Shown here: in pieces, positions 24,448-36,839 of the stretch | Numbering within the stretch: position 1 is the stretch's first letter | Layout: every line of letters starts with the position of its first letter | DNA from: Nilaparvata lugens | Lineage: Eukaryota; Arthropoda; Insecta; Hemiptera; Delphacidae | NCBI RefSeq assembly: GCF_014356525.2 | Contig: NC_052515.1 | Location: 18,495,375-18,559,374, forward strand | Length of the DNA stretch: 64,000 nt | Direction of reading: 5' to 3' | Position numbers and translations under genes: made by a program | The notes under the pieces: generated by a model | What the model was told of the DNA's origin: nothing | The model's input: the letters and a program-made list of their open reading frames with translations, nothing else | The model's database searches: none

Positions 24448-27400
24448 GCTTTTTTCTCCTTTTATATCCCGATTAAACCTCAACTCCTGTTCACGGAAAA
24501 GTGCTTCATGAAGCACTTTGTGAGCAGTTATTGTTCACATTAATATTATATTATATATTATTACTTACAATCTATTATTAAATTTTAGATGGATTATTGT
24601 TGTATTTGTCAAGCTAGACTCTATTTGGTTTCTGTATATGTATTTATGAGTGTGAATAAATTTGAAATAAATAAAAAAACAATACCATGAATAATCTATC
24701 CTCCAAGTCTCATGGATTTATCTCTTACCGAATTTGAAATGCTCTGTCCCAAAAATGTGAACTTTAGGCGCTCATATCTCAAAAAGTAATGATCAAAAAA
24801 AAAAGAAAAAAATGTTTTCCTGAGAAAACTTTTTCATTTTGATAGCTTGATGATATACAAATCGAGAAACTTCGAAAAATATCACAAGTAGAAAGTTTAT
24901 TTTTAGCCTTTGCACAGCCAGTTGATACTACAAAAGACAAAATACTTGCTCCTTGTTGTAGCTTTAGAGAAATAATATATTCGTATTTCATTTCTCAGTA
25001 GTATATTCAAGATCCTTCTAGAACAGTTTAAGCACTTATGTCCATTATTTACACTGCCTTTGATCATCCCCATATATGAGTAAGAGAAATGTCTTTTCAG
25101 GGCTCCATTAGACTGTAAACTATTTTATAAAAGATCTCTGATCATGTTTTATTGTTTTATCGAAGATGATAATAAATGTGGTTAAATGAATATCTTTATA
25201 TGACAAGACCGATTACTCTATTGATGATCTTTTATAGAATATGTTATAGTCTAATGTGGTAAAATTGGGAAAAAAATGTAAAAATGTATAGTCTACATGT
25301 GAGGCATTTTGGTGTTGAGAAAGAGCCTAGCGTCCGAAAGCGCTCCACAAACGTGAGTAGAAACTAATAGATTTTATTTATAAAAATGAGACTGCTATGT
25401 CGTAATTCAAGTATTCAAATTGATTGAAAGAAAGGTTGACAATAATTGTTGGTACAATATAATAGCTCCTCGAGTGTATTCTTGCCAAAAAATCAAGTGA
25501 ACTGAATTTGCATCCATTCAATTTTTGTTCATACTTTCATTGAACTTTGTTATATCTCCGTTTTGTCAATGTAAAATCTGTCTCACATTGGAAAGCTCCC
25601 AACTAAATACTGATGATTTTTCTCAGAACTGCGGTCTTCCTCAAGGCAGACTTGTAAAACGTGGCAGAATACCAAGGAATACTGATGGAGATCTGTGGCA
25701 CTGGAAAGACCTTAACGTCGGTATCGACATGAATCTACATGGCATTGTCTATCGTCTTTGCAGCTGCGATAGTTATACCAAAGTAAAAATTATTGATACC
25801 AATATAAGTTTCAATGTCAATAAATTTTAGTAACTATTATAGTTATAGTAACTTGGTATCGATATTTTGTACGAATCAAATTATATATTTGTAAGGTAGT
25901 ATAAATTAGAGGTATTGGTAATGCACATTTTTTGTTGAATAGGAGTAGAAATTGTTTCAGCCACTCATTTATTGAAATACATAAACGTATTAACGGTTTG
26001 AACCCGGAGTCTCTAGGCTTCATTAATATACAGTAACAGTATACTACAACAAATCAATTCATTGATCCAATTATCGTTCACGACTAGTATTTTGTTTCAT
26101 CTTGCATTGAACTAGTTTATCGATTAATGAATATATTTAATTCATTTATGTTAAAATATATCAATTTTTTCACGATTCTACCAGGGATTGCTTCATTGTG
26201 CTATGCAATCTGAAGTGTAGTAATTGTTGTAACATTCATTTTTCCATTAAATAATCGCTATTGAAATAGAATAAAGATGAACAATTTAATTAGTTACCGG
26301 TACTATGTTCTCTCTAAGATGTTTCCAATTACTTTGTTTAAACTATCTAAACAGTGTTCACTATTCAGTCCACTTTGTAACTATAACCAACAATTTTCCA
26401 AGTTATGAGGAAAGCAAATTCTATAGAGCACTTTTAATTACAAATAATGAGAGTTTGAATAATTTTTGGTGGACTCTATGAAAAAGCATTGCAGTTCAAC
26501 ATTTTTGATATAGGCATCATTTCTCATGCACTGACATTATTGAATCATAAGTACGATACCTGCTATTTTTTATGCATGGAGTTTTCTTGTACAGGAGTAT
26601 TTACTGAGCCAGGGCATTGAACTGAATCCTGAAGAACAGTTACCGTTGGATCCATATTCACAAAAAAGAAAAAATGTCAATTTGGCTAATGTTGGCAAGC
26701 CTTCAGAGACTAAAAGTAATGACGATAAACTGTGGCGTTTTCTAACATATGATGGAAAAGTATTGAGGTAAGTCACTTTTTCGAGTGTGAAATTAATTAT
26801 ATAAATATTATCTGATTTATCCCATCTATAAAAGTATCCTTCATACTTTTTCTCATCAATTCTGAAGCTACATTCTGGATAAAATAAGTTGAACCTTGAG
26901 CTCCCAGTCGAACAAAATGTTGGCGTTGCCTGATTGTGCGAGATTGAGATTTTCTCATATAGGCTAAGCCCATTTAGGCCTATGTTCAATGTGACAACAC
27001 CGCTTTTGATAGCCGATGTAGCGTTATCAGATTGATTATATTCAGTGCCATGGGCTCACATGAGAAAGTCTTCGTCACACTATCTGGTAACGCTGAAATT
27101 TTTTCACATGGAAAGAAATATTGAGGAAAGAATAGAATAACGTTTTTTTTGAGAAATCTCAGGTTGTCGACCATGAAATATTAAAATATTATTGTACTGC
27201 TCCTTCTTAGATTATATCAAACATTGGATCAATGCAATAGAAATCAAAGAATAGGCAAAGTCTAGAACACCCTACTTTCAGAAAAACCAAGTGAAGATTA
27301 TCAATTTTAATAACTAGGTATGGTTTATTGAATCTGTCGAGATTTTTCACCTCTTGGGACAAAAATATATTAAACAATATTCAGGTAGAATCCATTATCA

Positions 27401-30400
27401 ATTTTTGATTTCAGAAGTTGAATTATGAAATAAAACTTGCTGATATCTCATTTATTTCTTTGTTGATAACTCATTTTTTAGATTATGGGAATAGATAAGA
27501 GAAAGGATTAATTAAATACTGTGATGCTAATGGAATAGGCTATACAATAATATTTTTAATTTGGATTCCCGTCAAAAATCATTGTTTGTGAATAGTTTTT
27601 TTCTAAATATTTTCATCTCTTGTTCTATCTTTCCCTTCCTTTTTTCGATTCTAGCTATCTCCAACAATTTAAAATTAAATAAATTACATTTTTCTAGTTT
27701 TTCTGTATTTTTTCAGGTTCTTTGCAGTATGCTGTAACAATGATAACGGCGAAGACGACCCAAGACCTTATATTATCCGCTACTATTTGGCCGACGGCTG
27801 TGTTGATATTAGCGAAGTGTTCCAGGTGAATAGCGGACGTGATCCGTTCCCAAAATTCCTGAATAAAATCAGACTTCCAAAGGACTGGAAAAACTTGCCA
27901 AGTATGTGACGATTCCTACTTTTTCTTTACTGCGTTTCTCTTTAGATTGGAAACGGTAGATATAATTTACATTAGAAAGTAAGGTGAGAGTTGTTTAGTT
28001 TACACTGACTCAACACACTATAGAGATATTTACTTCAATCTGTTACGATTAGTTGAATTTCGAAGGTTTTTATTCACAAGGAATGCTGACAGTTGAAAGT
28101 GAGTTTCAGTCTAGATCCAAGTGAGTGGTCTAGGGTCAAAAAATATTGGAACGGCGAAGGTATAGAGGGTAGACAAGGAGCTAGCTGAGAGTGAAGGAAA
28201 CTAATGCATGTATACAAATAATGTGGTGAAACCCATAAGAGCGGCGAAGGTAAAGTGTGGCAGAGATATTTGAATACACACATTACTTCAACACTCTCGC
28301 TCATCAGCTACCTTCTCCGCTACCCACTACCTTCGCTGCGCCACTAGGTTTTGGCTAAGAAAATGTGTTGAATGTTATATTTTGGGTGACTTCGTTGAAT
28401 ATTTAATATATATAATATTAATAAAATGATCTTGTGATTCATTAATCTAAAATTAATCTTTCATCGACTCTTTTTACTGCTGAAGGATTAGGCAGTGGAG
28501 TTTTGCTGTGTATTAGTATGTACGAGTAGATAGTATTTGTTGGGTAGAAATTTATTGTGTGATTTTGGGTTTAGTTATGTTCAGTTGCATTGTATTGTGT
28601 TCTCACTACATGGCAACTTTACATATATGTAAAACACAACACACAAGACATTGTAACTTGACACTATACACACAGTGCAATTACAACAAGATGAAGTATT
28701 TCATTCCATTCTGTAATGATATTACATTCTTTGATGACATAGAAGTCAGTGTCAAAATATTTAAAAAAGTTATTATTAACTAGCAGTATTAATCTGACTT
28801 TTCTTATATTCCTTAAATGGAGTCTCCAAGACGTAATTGAAAAAAATCATGGTGGCAAGTAAAATTGAAAAGAAAATTAGGCCTTCTCTATTATTTTGAT
28901 GTTCGGTCTCATATTTTCCAGGCGATTATCCTTCTGCCTCAATGGAAGCAGCCAGTACAAGAAAGGTTGAATACTATGAACCTAAGGACTTTTTGGTTGG
29001 AAACACTCTACCAATTTTGGCTAGAAGGTAAGAACAACAATTCTGTATTTTATATTACTTCAATCTTTATCCACTGTATGAGTTCAAATGTGTCTATAGT
29101 CCATAATATTATTAAATAAAATACAAATTAATATGCAATTAATATGCAATAGTGGAAACCACTTCAAACTCAATTCTGTACCTTACATTATATCCATCTT
29201 TATTCTATCACTGTATCAGTTCAAATTTATCAGGGGATTCATAATATTATTGAATAAAATACAAATTGGCGATGTGCTACATTGAGATTCACTTTGAATT
29301 GGTTCATAAAAATGTTTTCTTGTCTTGTGAAGCAGAAACAGCTGACAGTTATACATGACTTGAAACTCTAGTATTATGCTAGTAATTATAATACTGTATA
29401 ATATCAATGAGGTTTATGAAACAGAAGTTATGTTTATATTCAAAGCGGACTGTTAAAAATTTCAATTCAAATTAATGTATCAAACATATACGGTACCTAC
29501 TCTAAAATGAATGTACATAATCCGCCAACGCAATTACAAATGTAAACATGATTAGGCCTAGTGTTCAATCATAATTTTTCAAAACTTTCTCCTATATATT
29601 CATAATATTCCAATAACAAAGTGAGATAACTGATTCATTGTAATTATTATTTTATTTTCAGATTTTTCGTTTACGATTGTGATGATTTCACCAGGAGATA
29701 TTACTCAGAGTGCATGCGAATTGATCAGCCAGCAAGAATAGCTGTACAACTTTCTAGGGAGAAGAAATCGTATCCTCCACCCGTAAGTTGACTTCTACAT
29801 CTGTTCCCACTTTATTTGAAGATTAACTTCCACTCACTGCTCTATTGAACAATTTTTTATTTTAAATTATTCACCCAGGCAATACCGGATGATTTAAAAA
29901 GGACTTTACAACTTTGAAAATTCATATAAATCTTAATAAACAAGGTACAGAGCTGGTTTTGGTGTTGTTCTAAAAGAAAACACTCCAAGTTTTGACTCGC
30001 GTAGTCCGCTAGTGCCTTGTCGCGCCGCACAAGCGCTGGCGGCAGTTACGTCAAAGATGGCTGCCTTCACTGGACCCGAGCGTGCTAGCTGTGTGTTTTG
30101 GTTTGAAAAACGGCATAGTGTACCTTGATATGTTGCAAAAATTCTTGATGCCACAGATCGATGGGGATGACCGAGAACGAAATGTTTTCTTTATGCAAGA
30201 TGGCGTACCACCACACTATCTGACTAACGTCCGGGATTTTCTTAATGACCGCTTTCCAAATCAGTTAATTGGCCGTAATGCTCCAATTGCATGGCCTCCT
30301 CGTTCCCCAGACTAACAACGCTGGATTTTTTTCTTGTGGAGCTTCATGAAAGATATGGTGTATGTACCTCCTTTGCCAGCCACTCTACCTGAACTTAGAG

Positions 30401-33400
30401 CAAGGATTTGCGCTGCTGTTGAGCAAGTTACACCTGAAATGCTAGTGCGAGTCTGGGAAGAAATCGACTATCGATGGGATGTCTGCAGGATAACCTAAGG
30501 AGATCACATAGAAAATCTTTAGTTTAGGGTAAAAATACTTGAAGTGTTTTCCTTTAAAATAACACCAAAACTAGCTGTGTACCTTGTTTAATATGATTTA
30601 TATGAATTTTCAAAGTTGTAAAGTCCTTTATGAATCACCCGGTGTTGTATGATGATTTGTAGGTTTTATATTTTATTCAGTTCTAGATCCAATAATGCAA
30701 ACAAAATGTTATTAATATTGTGGTAATATAATTTCATTCAAACAAGATTTAAGCGGTTAGTCTATTCCCATTATGATGAGGCAGAATATTGTTAAGTTGG
30801 CTACTGCGAATTGACTACTGCTACTGATGATATATCAGGATGTGTATTCATTCTGCCGTATTTTATGAAGAAAAAAACTTTGAATTATTGTTAATTATGT
30901 TGAGAATTATATCATTCTGGCCACAATAATTTATTTCTGTGATCAAAAGCAAAAAATGGAATTGAATTATTGTACTGCAGTGGAATTTTTCTATTATTAC
31001 AAACCAATGATCTTATATGATGTATCAAAGCTCCTCAGTAAGGTATAGTTAAACTGACCCCTATTTCTTTTGATTATTTGTTTTTACCATGGATTGTGTT
31101 ATGATACAATTTCAATGTAAGTAACTATTAGGGCTATATCTAGTTTCTCATAACATTTTTTTTCTTCTCTAATATATAGAATAGTTTCTCCTTGTATTTC
31201 TTTATTTGTTTCTCTTAATTTTCAATTCCTTTGAATAGTCATTATTGTAGTTTTCTTGATTGGGGAGCAATTTTTGGGATTTTCCCGTGTGCTCTTATAT
31301 TGTTGTAAATAAATAAATAGGTTCTACATCTACAGTATTATAAATTATTGTTTAAGTTCTGAATTGACACTAGATTATTCATTCATGCATAATTTATTCA
31401 TCCATTTTTACTACCTACATTATTCTACTTAGTTCATTTTTTCTCTATTCAATAATTTGTTATCCACTTTTCCAGCCAATTCCTCCACACATTGGGATCG
31501 GAACTCCTGATGACACATTACAATCATGCTTCTCATTTGTTTTAAAATCACCGAGAAAAGATATCACCAAATATGTTGTGAATGCCGGCAAGGTAAATAC
31601 TTTAGTTCACCCATTTCACTTTGATCCATACCAAAAGCAAAGCTCAAGAAAGCATAAATATTTCAGAAGTTTGAAAAATTTAAATATATATGTTACAATA
31701 GGCAATCTTACAATGATTACCGATTTTGCAGTCAATTTACCGTGGTGGAAACAAAATAACTTAACTCAACTAGGCATATCTCATTGATTGGTTGATTGAG
31801 TACTTTATTTATGTAGATTACAATATATTATACTGGCTTATACACTTATATACAATAGCTTATAATACAGCAAAATTATTGATGAATTTACAAAATATAA
31901 ATTAAGAAAATAATTATTGAGCTGTATATGATATGAAAAAAAAGAAATTTGTAATAACTATAGATAAATAGATAATATTGTTATGCATCTACATAAATTG
32001 GCGGAGCTTTGGACATATCAATGTCCATTCTTCGGAAAGAATATTCGAAGTATCCTTCCCACTAACTCTCTACCAAAAAGAGTTCTAATTGCAAGATAAA
32101 GAGAAATACTGTTATCATTCTCATTGGTTAACAGATAATGTCTTATCAGATAGGTTAAAATGCAGAAAATGCAAATAAAAAGATGTAGGCCTACATGCCT
32201 ACCTTTGTTTTGACTATGATAATTCTCTGATCTTAGAATGTTCTAACTTCATTTACTTTCCCTCTATTTCAGAAACTAAGATACACTGCAACAATGGACT
32301 GGGTGCACCCTGAGGATAAAGACAGAGATTTCATTATTGAATATTTTCTTGCAAATAGTCACATTCTAATCACTGAATTGCCCAAACATAATTCGGGAAT
32401 TAAGGGTGGCAAGTTCCTTTCTTCTATGCTCTTACCTAAACCTGGATGTTTTCATAGCGATAACCCTGAGTACTATTCTCCTGCCGATTTTGGACTTGGT
32501 GAGTAGTTGAATTAGTTTTTTTTTTAATTAGTGTTCTTTCAACAGTGATAAGTATTTCAACATGATTCTAAATGATTAAATAAATATCATATAACTATAT
32601 TAGTTCTACAAATGGCTATTCTGTGTTTTCAATGTTTGATCATTTTTCATTTTTATGTTGGTGCTCGTAATTTGATATATATGGAATCAGAGGAATATGT
32701 AAATGAATTGATGCAAATAGATTGGGTCTTTCTGAGTAATGTTTATGTATTTTCCTATGATCTCTGTGATATTATCTTTGTGCTTGGTTGTAAATAAGTA
32801 TTATCTATTATAATAATTCTCATTGAAAAATCAATAATTCAATTCATTCTATTTCTGTAGAGTGAAATACGGTACTGTAGATCTAGTTATAGAGATCAAT
32901 CTGAATAGGTACAACATCACATTCACAACAACACAGAAAGACAAATTAAATTGATTTAGAATGTATCTTAGGAAGGTTGAGTTACACTTTCTGCCTTCAA
33001 AAAGCAATACAAAGCAGAACATTCAATTAACAACGATCAGCTATATAGTGTATATATTACATAGTATACATGAATATAACAAGTTTGGTACATAAATAAT
33101 AATAATTTATTGTGGCTCTCACAAATCATATTATACATTCCTATCTTTCAACATCATATATGAATATAGGCTACTCATCATACAAAGGAGGATGTGGTTA
33201 AGTAAGAGTCAAACTTTCCGTATTTGTGGTTATCGGAAAGTTATTCAAGTGATCTTCTCTAATATTAGTATAGTTGACTTCAATATTAAGTAGAAACCCT
33301 TTCTCGAATATAGGTAGTAATGTGAGATTATTTTCTGTCAAAAGTATTAAATCAAGTTTTCAGGGCCCTATTCAGTTATTAGCCAATGAGGAGAATTAGT

Positions 33401-35345
33401 AAGTTTTTATCCGTTATTCTTCAAATTATTAAGCAATTGGAATAGCTTTTTTACGGAGAAAAATGGTTTCATTGAACAATAATTGAGTCCAAATATTGAC
33501 GATACTTATGATATCAAATGGCGGTGCATATAATTCATCAGATAATCAAGTTCCTAATTTAAAAATATTTAGTACTGAATTTAAAGATACTTAACAGTAA
33601 GGAAATTTTGTGGGTGTATTCAAATTGTGTGGGTCCTTCATACTCCTTTTATTATTTTCTACACTATATACTCATCCTTTTTTTTGGTTTTATTCAACCT
33701 ATCTCCATTCTCTATCCATTCTATTATCATTTTTGTTACTTCCATCCTTCTTCCTCTGTTCTTCCCATTCTCACTCTTTAATATATTTTCTCAATATACA
33801 ATCGCAAATGAATGTCAGTCTATTTGACTTCTCCCTTTCTCATTCTCCATTTATTATTTAGCGTATGGCAGGTACACAACAAATATATATTACATTATCG
33901 TTGTTATTATTATACCTATATATTTATTCCTTCATTTTTTATTTTTTATTGGTTACTTTTATTATTTTCAATACCCTAATTTTAATATTTAATTTTCTTA
34001 ATCTATTATCTAATAAATGAAAGATTCAGCTTATACACGTACGGGATGGGGAATTCACGAATTACACATCACGTCTGAACCACTGAACTGATATACTGAC
34101 TACTTGAAATTTTGCTTATAGATTCTTTATTTACCGAAGATGGTTATAGGCCTATTTTACAGTACGTCAAGTTTCAATTAGACCCTTGCGGAGCACGGGT
34201 TACCTGCTAGTTGATAATATTATTAAACATTCTCCTCTCATTATTATTCCCATTCTTATCTAATTTCCAATTCAGACTCACTTATTTTCACTTATTCGTC
34301 ACTTTTATCATTCTGCAACTCTCCTTTAAGGTTATTATCATTTATATTCCTAGTATCCTCAGTATGTCCAGTATTTCACATTCTGATTCTCTATTATATT
34401 GTACATCCCTCTCAATTCTTTATCCACTAACCTTTATTCTTATTTTCCATTCACATTATTGAACATTATTATTATTAGCCCTCATACCTGTCATTAAAAG
34501 AAAATGGACAAAGTGCCTTTATTCAATTATTCAAACAATAGGGATAGCCTCTATATTCATTAGTATTATTATTCATATTAGAGGGTTAGCCTCTATATTA
34601 TCCATATTATAGGGGCAGCCTCTATATTCATTCCTGATGTCGTTATCAGACACTATTTCTTCACTGTTATTTTTCATAAATTCTCATCTAATTCTCAATT
34701 TTTACTAATTAGAATTTTACCTTATTGCTTACATAATTTATTCTCTGTTATTTTTCATTCATTCTAATCTGATTCTCAATTTCTAGTAATTATAATTTGA
34801 CCTTATTGCTTACATTATCATTCTCCATTATTTTCAATCGCATTCTCATTTCATGTTCCATTAACAATGTATTCGGCCATCATTTATCATTGTAGGTTCC
34901 TATTCCTCTATCATCATCATTCTCCACCCCTATCATTCGCATTCTCATTTCAGGTTCCATTATCAATGTATTCGGCCACCGATTCATAATCACTGGAGCC
35001 GACCTCATGGTTTACCATTACATGCAAGCCAATGTTGAAAAATTCACTGCTGACATGATAGAATCATATCGCAGCCATTTCACGAAACTGGGAATATTGA
35101 AGAGTGACTATGACAATCAAGTTAGCGACCCTGTCTGTCATGTAGATGATCCGTCGATAAAATTGACGGGTGATACGACACAAAAGTTTGATGTCCCATG
35201 TCAGAAAATGGTTGACACAACACATACGACGATGGATGATCGTAGGGAATATTCAAGGATGAATTCGCAGGTGCCACCAATTTCAGACCTGATTGAAACT
35301 AAAGCAATGGACGCTGCATTGAAGCCACGAAAGTGTCCTTGTTGA
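16664..35345 (+). CDS. Efhc1: EFHC1-type DM10 protein, complete, 11 exons, 627 residues
   Basis: Exons: 16664-16711, 21006-21142, 22646-22868, 25627-25782, 26595-26767, 27717-27901, 28922-29027, 29662-29782, 31476-31592, 32273-32498, 34954-35345. Phases join cleanly to 628 codons with stop TGA. The protein opens MEGLPLLPGYSF, the hallmark of EFHC proteins. Three DM10 domains lie at about 85-190 (HWKDLNVGIDMNLHG), 230-350 (YYEPKDFLVGNTLPILARR) and 410-520 (EDKDRDFIIEYFLA, NVFGHRFIITGAD). DM10 proteins are inner-lumen components of axonemal doublet microtubules, so expression is expected in ciliated sensory neurons and sperm. Pattern and length (EFHC1 about 640) fit EFHC1 better than EFHC2. The C-terminal EF-hand of the family is not visible; the tail ends KPRKCPC. 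AATAAA at 35407. Confidence 0.93.
17700..18490 (-). pseudogene. BTB-BACK domain protein pseudogene inside EFHC1 intron 1, antisense
   Basis: From ATG at 18490 (minus) the frame reads MTSKMSWNVESQLIKAVDKR and stops; a shifted frame (18441-18073) gives a BTB/POZ fold: FRFSFNSS...ILIEGHKAKFSAASDVFCAMF, FEPAGFIGMEQFIHTGEP, AVSIYAAGHKYLIPKLCNKC. Past the next stop, BACK-like segments are still readable, for example NWLKRKIRFLTFSAEEFVSK followed by GSLLLTKKEKNAIL (about 17840-17730). BTB-BACK proteins are usually cullin-3 substrate adaptors. No introns and several stops or frameshifts suggest a retrocopy that died after insertion. Confidence 0.75.
19011..19482. repeat. Long foldback element (472 bp) in EFHC1 intron 1
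   Basis: Termini TAGTCCAGGCAAAGAA and its imperfect complement at 19466-19482. Arms of about 230 bp carry 'AGTTTGGAACACAA', GCAGCTCTTTAAAG, 'AAAAGTCCTCACTCCTACC' and ATATTGTTCGAG-type blocks in both orientations, so the RNA would fold into one long hairpin. Confidence 0.75.
21601..21757. repeat. Foldback MITE between EFHC1 exons 2 and 3
   Basis: Arms of about 55 bp start GCGTACAGATATATGCGCCG and contain 'GAACATGAGCAATTCACTTT' and TAATCAGCTGA, repeated inverted at 21703-21757. Arm identity is high, suggesting recent insertion. Confidence 0.75.
23441..24678 (+). mobile_element. 5'-truncated LINE inserted in the foldback element
   Basis: The open frame from 23441 reads as the C-terminal part of a non-LTR reverse transcriptase: 'ILRVMYFSFFNSRLENGI', IVLQKSIVRIMFG, RTHTFPIFRFFGILP. 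It has no RT core, so the copy is truncated. It ends in an A-rich tail at 24671-24678. ACAAT on both sides (23436-23440 and 24679-24683) fits a short target-site duplication. Confidence 0.7.
24370..24445. repeat. (TG)n microsatellite, 76 bp
   Basis: Uninterrupted TG dinucleotides within the 3' part of the truncated LINE. The His/Thr-alternating frame on the other strand is an artefact. Confidence 0.95.
29882..30645 (+). mobile_element. Mariner-like (Tc1/mariner) element, internally deleted
   Basis: Ends CCGGATGATT and its near-complement AATCACCCGG. Subterminal inverted repeats of over 60 bp include 'GGACTTTACAACTTTGAAAA'. Inside, a transposase N-terminus (MAAFTGPERASCVFWFEK, from 30057) joins directly to its C-terminal half: FFMQDGVPPHYLTNVRDFLN, then WPPRSPD followed by a stop, then DFFLW...KDMVYVPPLP. 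The DNA-binding domain and first catalytic region are gone, so it is non-autonomous. In EFHC1 intron 8. Confidence 0.85.
31781..32200 (-). repeat. Probable antisense LINE 3' end with (GATT)-type tail
   Basis: Begins TTGATTGGTTGATTGAGT, the complement of a tail of ATCA repeats like the one closing the LINE at 44834. No open frame is left. In EFHC1 intron 9. Confidence 0.4.
34020..34211 (+). mobile_element. Helitron-like 3' terminus
   Basis: A short hairpin ACCCTTGCGGAGCACGGGT is followed about 7 nt later by CTAG and then T, the layout of Helitron 3' ends. Upstream 'ATATACTGACTACTTGAAAT' appears to belong to the same element; its 5' end was not located. In EFHC1 intron 10. Confidence 0.5.
34839..34895 (+). 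repeat. Decayed copy of the EFHC1 last-exon acceptor and exon start
   Basis: 'CGCATTCTCATTTCATGTTC' then CATTAACAATGTATTCGGCC repeats 34938-34980 ('CGCATTCTCATTTCAGGTTC', CATTATCAATGTATTCGGCC) about 98 bp upstream. The copy has ATG instead of the AG acceptor, so it should not splice. Confidence 0.8.
34954..35345 (+). CDS. Efhc1: EFHC1 terminal exon (end of DM10-3 and divergent tail)
   Basis: Acceptor TTTCAG at 34948-34953. The exon completes Gly 497, reads SIINVFGHRFIITGAD (end of the third DM10), then a tail of about 100 residues rich in Asp, Thr and Pro with no Dx[DN]xDG loop of an EF-hand. The stop at 35343-35345 is followed by a poly(A) signal 62 bases on. Confidence 0.9.
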
Positions 35346-35406
35346 ACAAAGAATTTCCTATTCATGAAGATGGAATTGTAAACACGGATTAGATCAGGCC
35401 TATTCT

Positions 35407-35412
35407 AATAAA
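35407..35412 (+). terminator. EFHC1 polyadenylation signal AATAAA
   Basis: First AATAAA after the stop, 62 bases downstream; T-rich sequence follows. Confidence 0.6.
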
Positions 35413-36065
35413 TTTTGTTTAAATAGTATTGAATTCTGTGGAGCATTTCGTGGCGACTTATCGTCATATCTCTGTGTGAATTGATATTCAAAATTATAAG
35501 AGTAGAATGTTAGTACTTTTGAACATTTTTGAAATAGAAAGAGCAGATTATCAATGATTTTTTTTTTGTAATTGTCCTGTGAATAGTTGTAAAATTGGTG
35601 GTGAAATTAAATTATGTGATAATTTCCATTCTTGTATAAAATCATTCTCATATTTATCAATTCTCAATTCCAATCCTAGTGCTATCATTCATAAATGATA
35701 ACTGGAAAATATGATATGGTGAACATACAAATAGAGTTCAAAACTATCTTGTTACTTCAAAGTAATACTTTAATAGGTACATTTAATTCTTTAAATAAGT
35801 TCTACTTCTAGTCTTGTTTTCAGTATATCTATTCGGATAACTTTTTTCGGATACGTTCTTCCAAAAAAACATTCTTAGGTTATGCATTTTACACTTTTGC
35901 ATTTTTAAATTCTTTAATTTTTGCTTATTTTGTTTTTCCTCTCTACAAGCTAAAATCAAATAAATCTTCGTTCGAAATTGCAGAAACTCTGTTTGAGAAT
36001 TGAAATTGATTTCCCGGCTCATGCAAGAGACCTTTATTATATTTAGAGAAATTCTCTTCAATATT

Positions 36066-36180
36066 ATTTTTCACATTCTTTATTATGATATAAATATAAA
36101 TAAAATAAAAATCTCAGTACCCTTTTTTTGAAATATTTTATCACAACATGTTTCGGTCATTTATGCCATTTTCAAGTGAT
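36066..36180. repeat. Family B foldback, single arm
   Basis: 'AAAATCTCAGTACCCTTTTT' through 'CATTTATGCCATTTTCAAGT' matches one arm of 2295-2476; no inverted partner nearby. Confidence 0.65.
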
Positions 36181-36464
36181 ATGAATTAAATAAATAAATA
36201 CTACTGGAAGATAGTAGATAGATTTATTATGATATTACACAAGCTCCAATCAATTCAATCCTATTTACTTTGAAAAATGTTTACACATGTTTTGCCAAAT
36301 TTCAATCGACTTCACAATTGCATTTTTGAAAATTTTGTGGGATTTTCCCACAATGAATAAAAATCTGGTGTGGTACACTCACACAACTTTCCTTGCTCAT
36401 TGAACTGTAAGCCTCATTCTCAAACGAGAATAATGTAGGGGAATAACATAATGACAATTGGCGG

Positions 36465-36602
36465 CAATTGAATAGACTTAGAACGTTGTTAAAAATCCAC
36501 TAATTAAATAAAAATAAAAAATTAATATTTTACAGGAGCTTGCTTTTCAATTTTTATTTAATTAAAGTGGATTTTTGACAACGTTCTAAGTCTATTCAAT
36601 TA
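36465..36602. repeat. Foldback MITE, intergenic
   Basis: Arms of about 55 bp: CAATTGAATAGACTTAGAAC plus GTTGTTAAAAATCCACT, inverted at 36550-36602. Confidence 0.75.
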
Positions 36603-36839
36603 TGGAAAAGTTCCACAACATCAACATTAACACTACAAACTTAATTGTCGGCAACATATTTGCAACTACGATCAGACTACTGTATATGTGTATATATAAT
36701 TATTGTTTTCAGAGTACTTTTTCCTTTGTGTAAATTATTGTGAAATTCGATGATTTTTTCTAAAGTCGTCAAAACAGCTGTTCTACAGATGAAATATCTT
36801 GACTATGACTGTGTACTTTTTATAAACTGCTATACCTAC

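Larger units (their letters stand above)
23039..24919. mobile_element. Long-armed foldback element split by a LINE
   Basis: The left arm begins GGCTGTGCAAAGGCTAAAA (23039); the complement ends at 24919. Arm blocks such as 'TTTCAAATTCGGTAAGA' (23214) return inverted at 24720-24740. An inner hairpin at 23276-23436 is complete, and the right arm resumes at 24679-24683 after the LINE. Lies in EFHC1 intron 3. Confidence 0.7.

Noticed and set aside
24334..24516. His/Thr-rich reading frame
   Set aside because: Translation of the (TG)n microsatellite.
33610..34462. Hydrophobic open frames rich in Leu/Ser/Phe
   Set aside because: T-rich low-complexity intron sequence of EFHC1.
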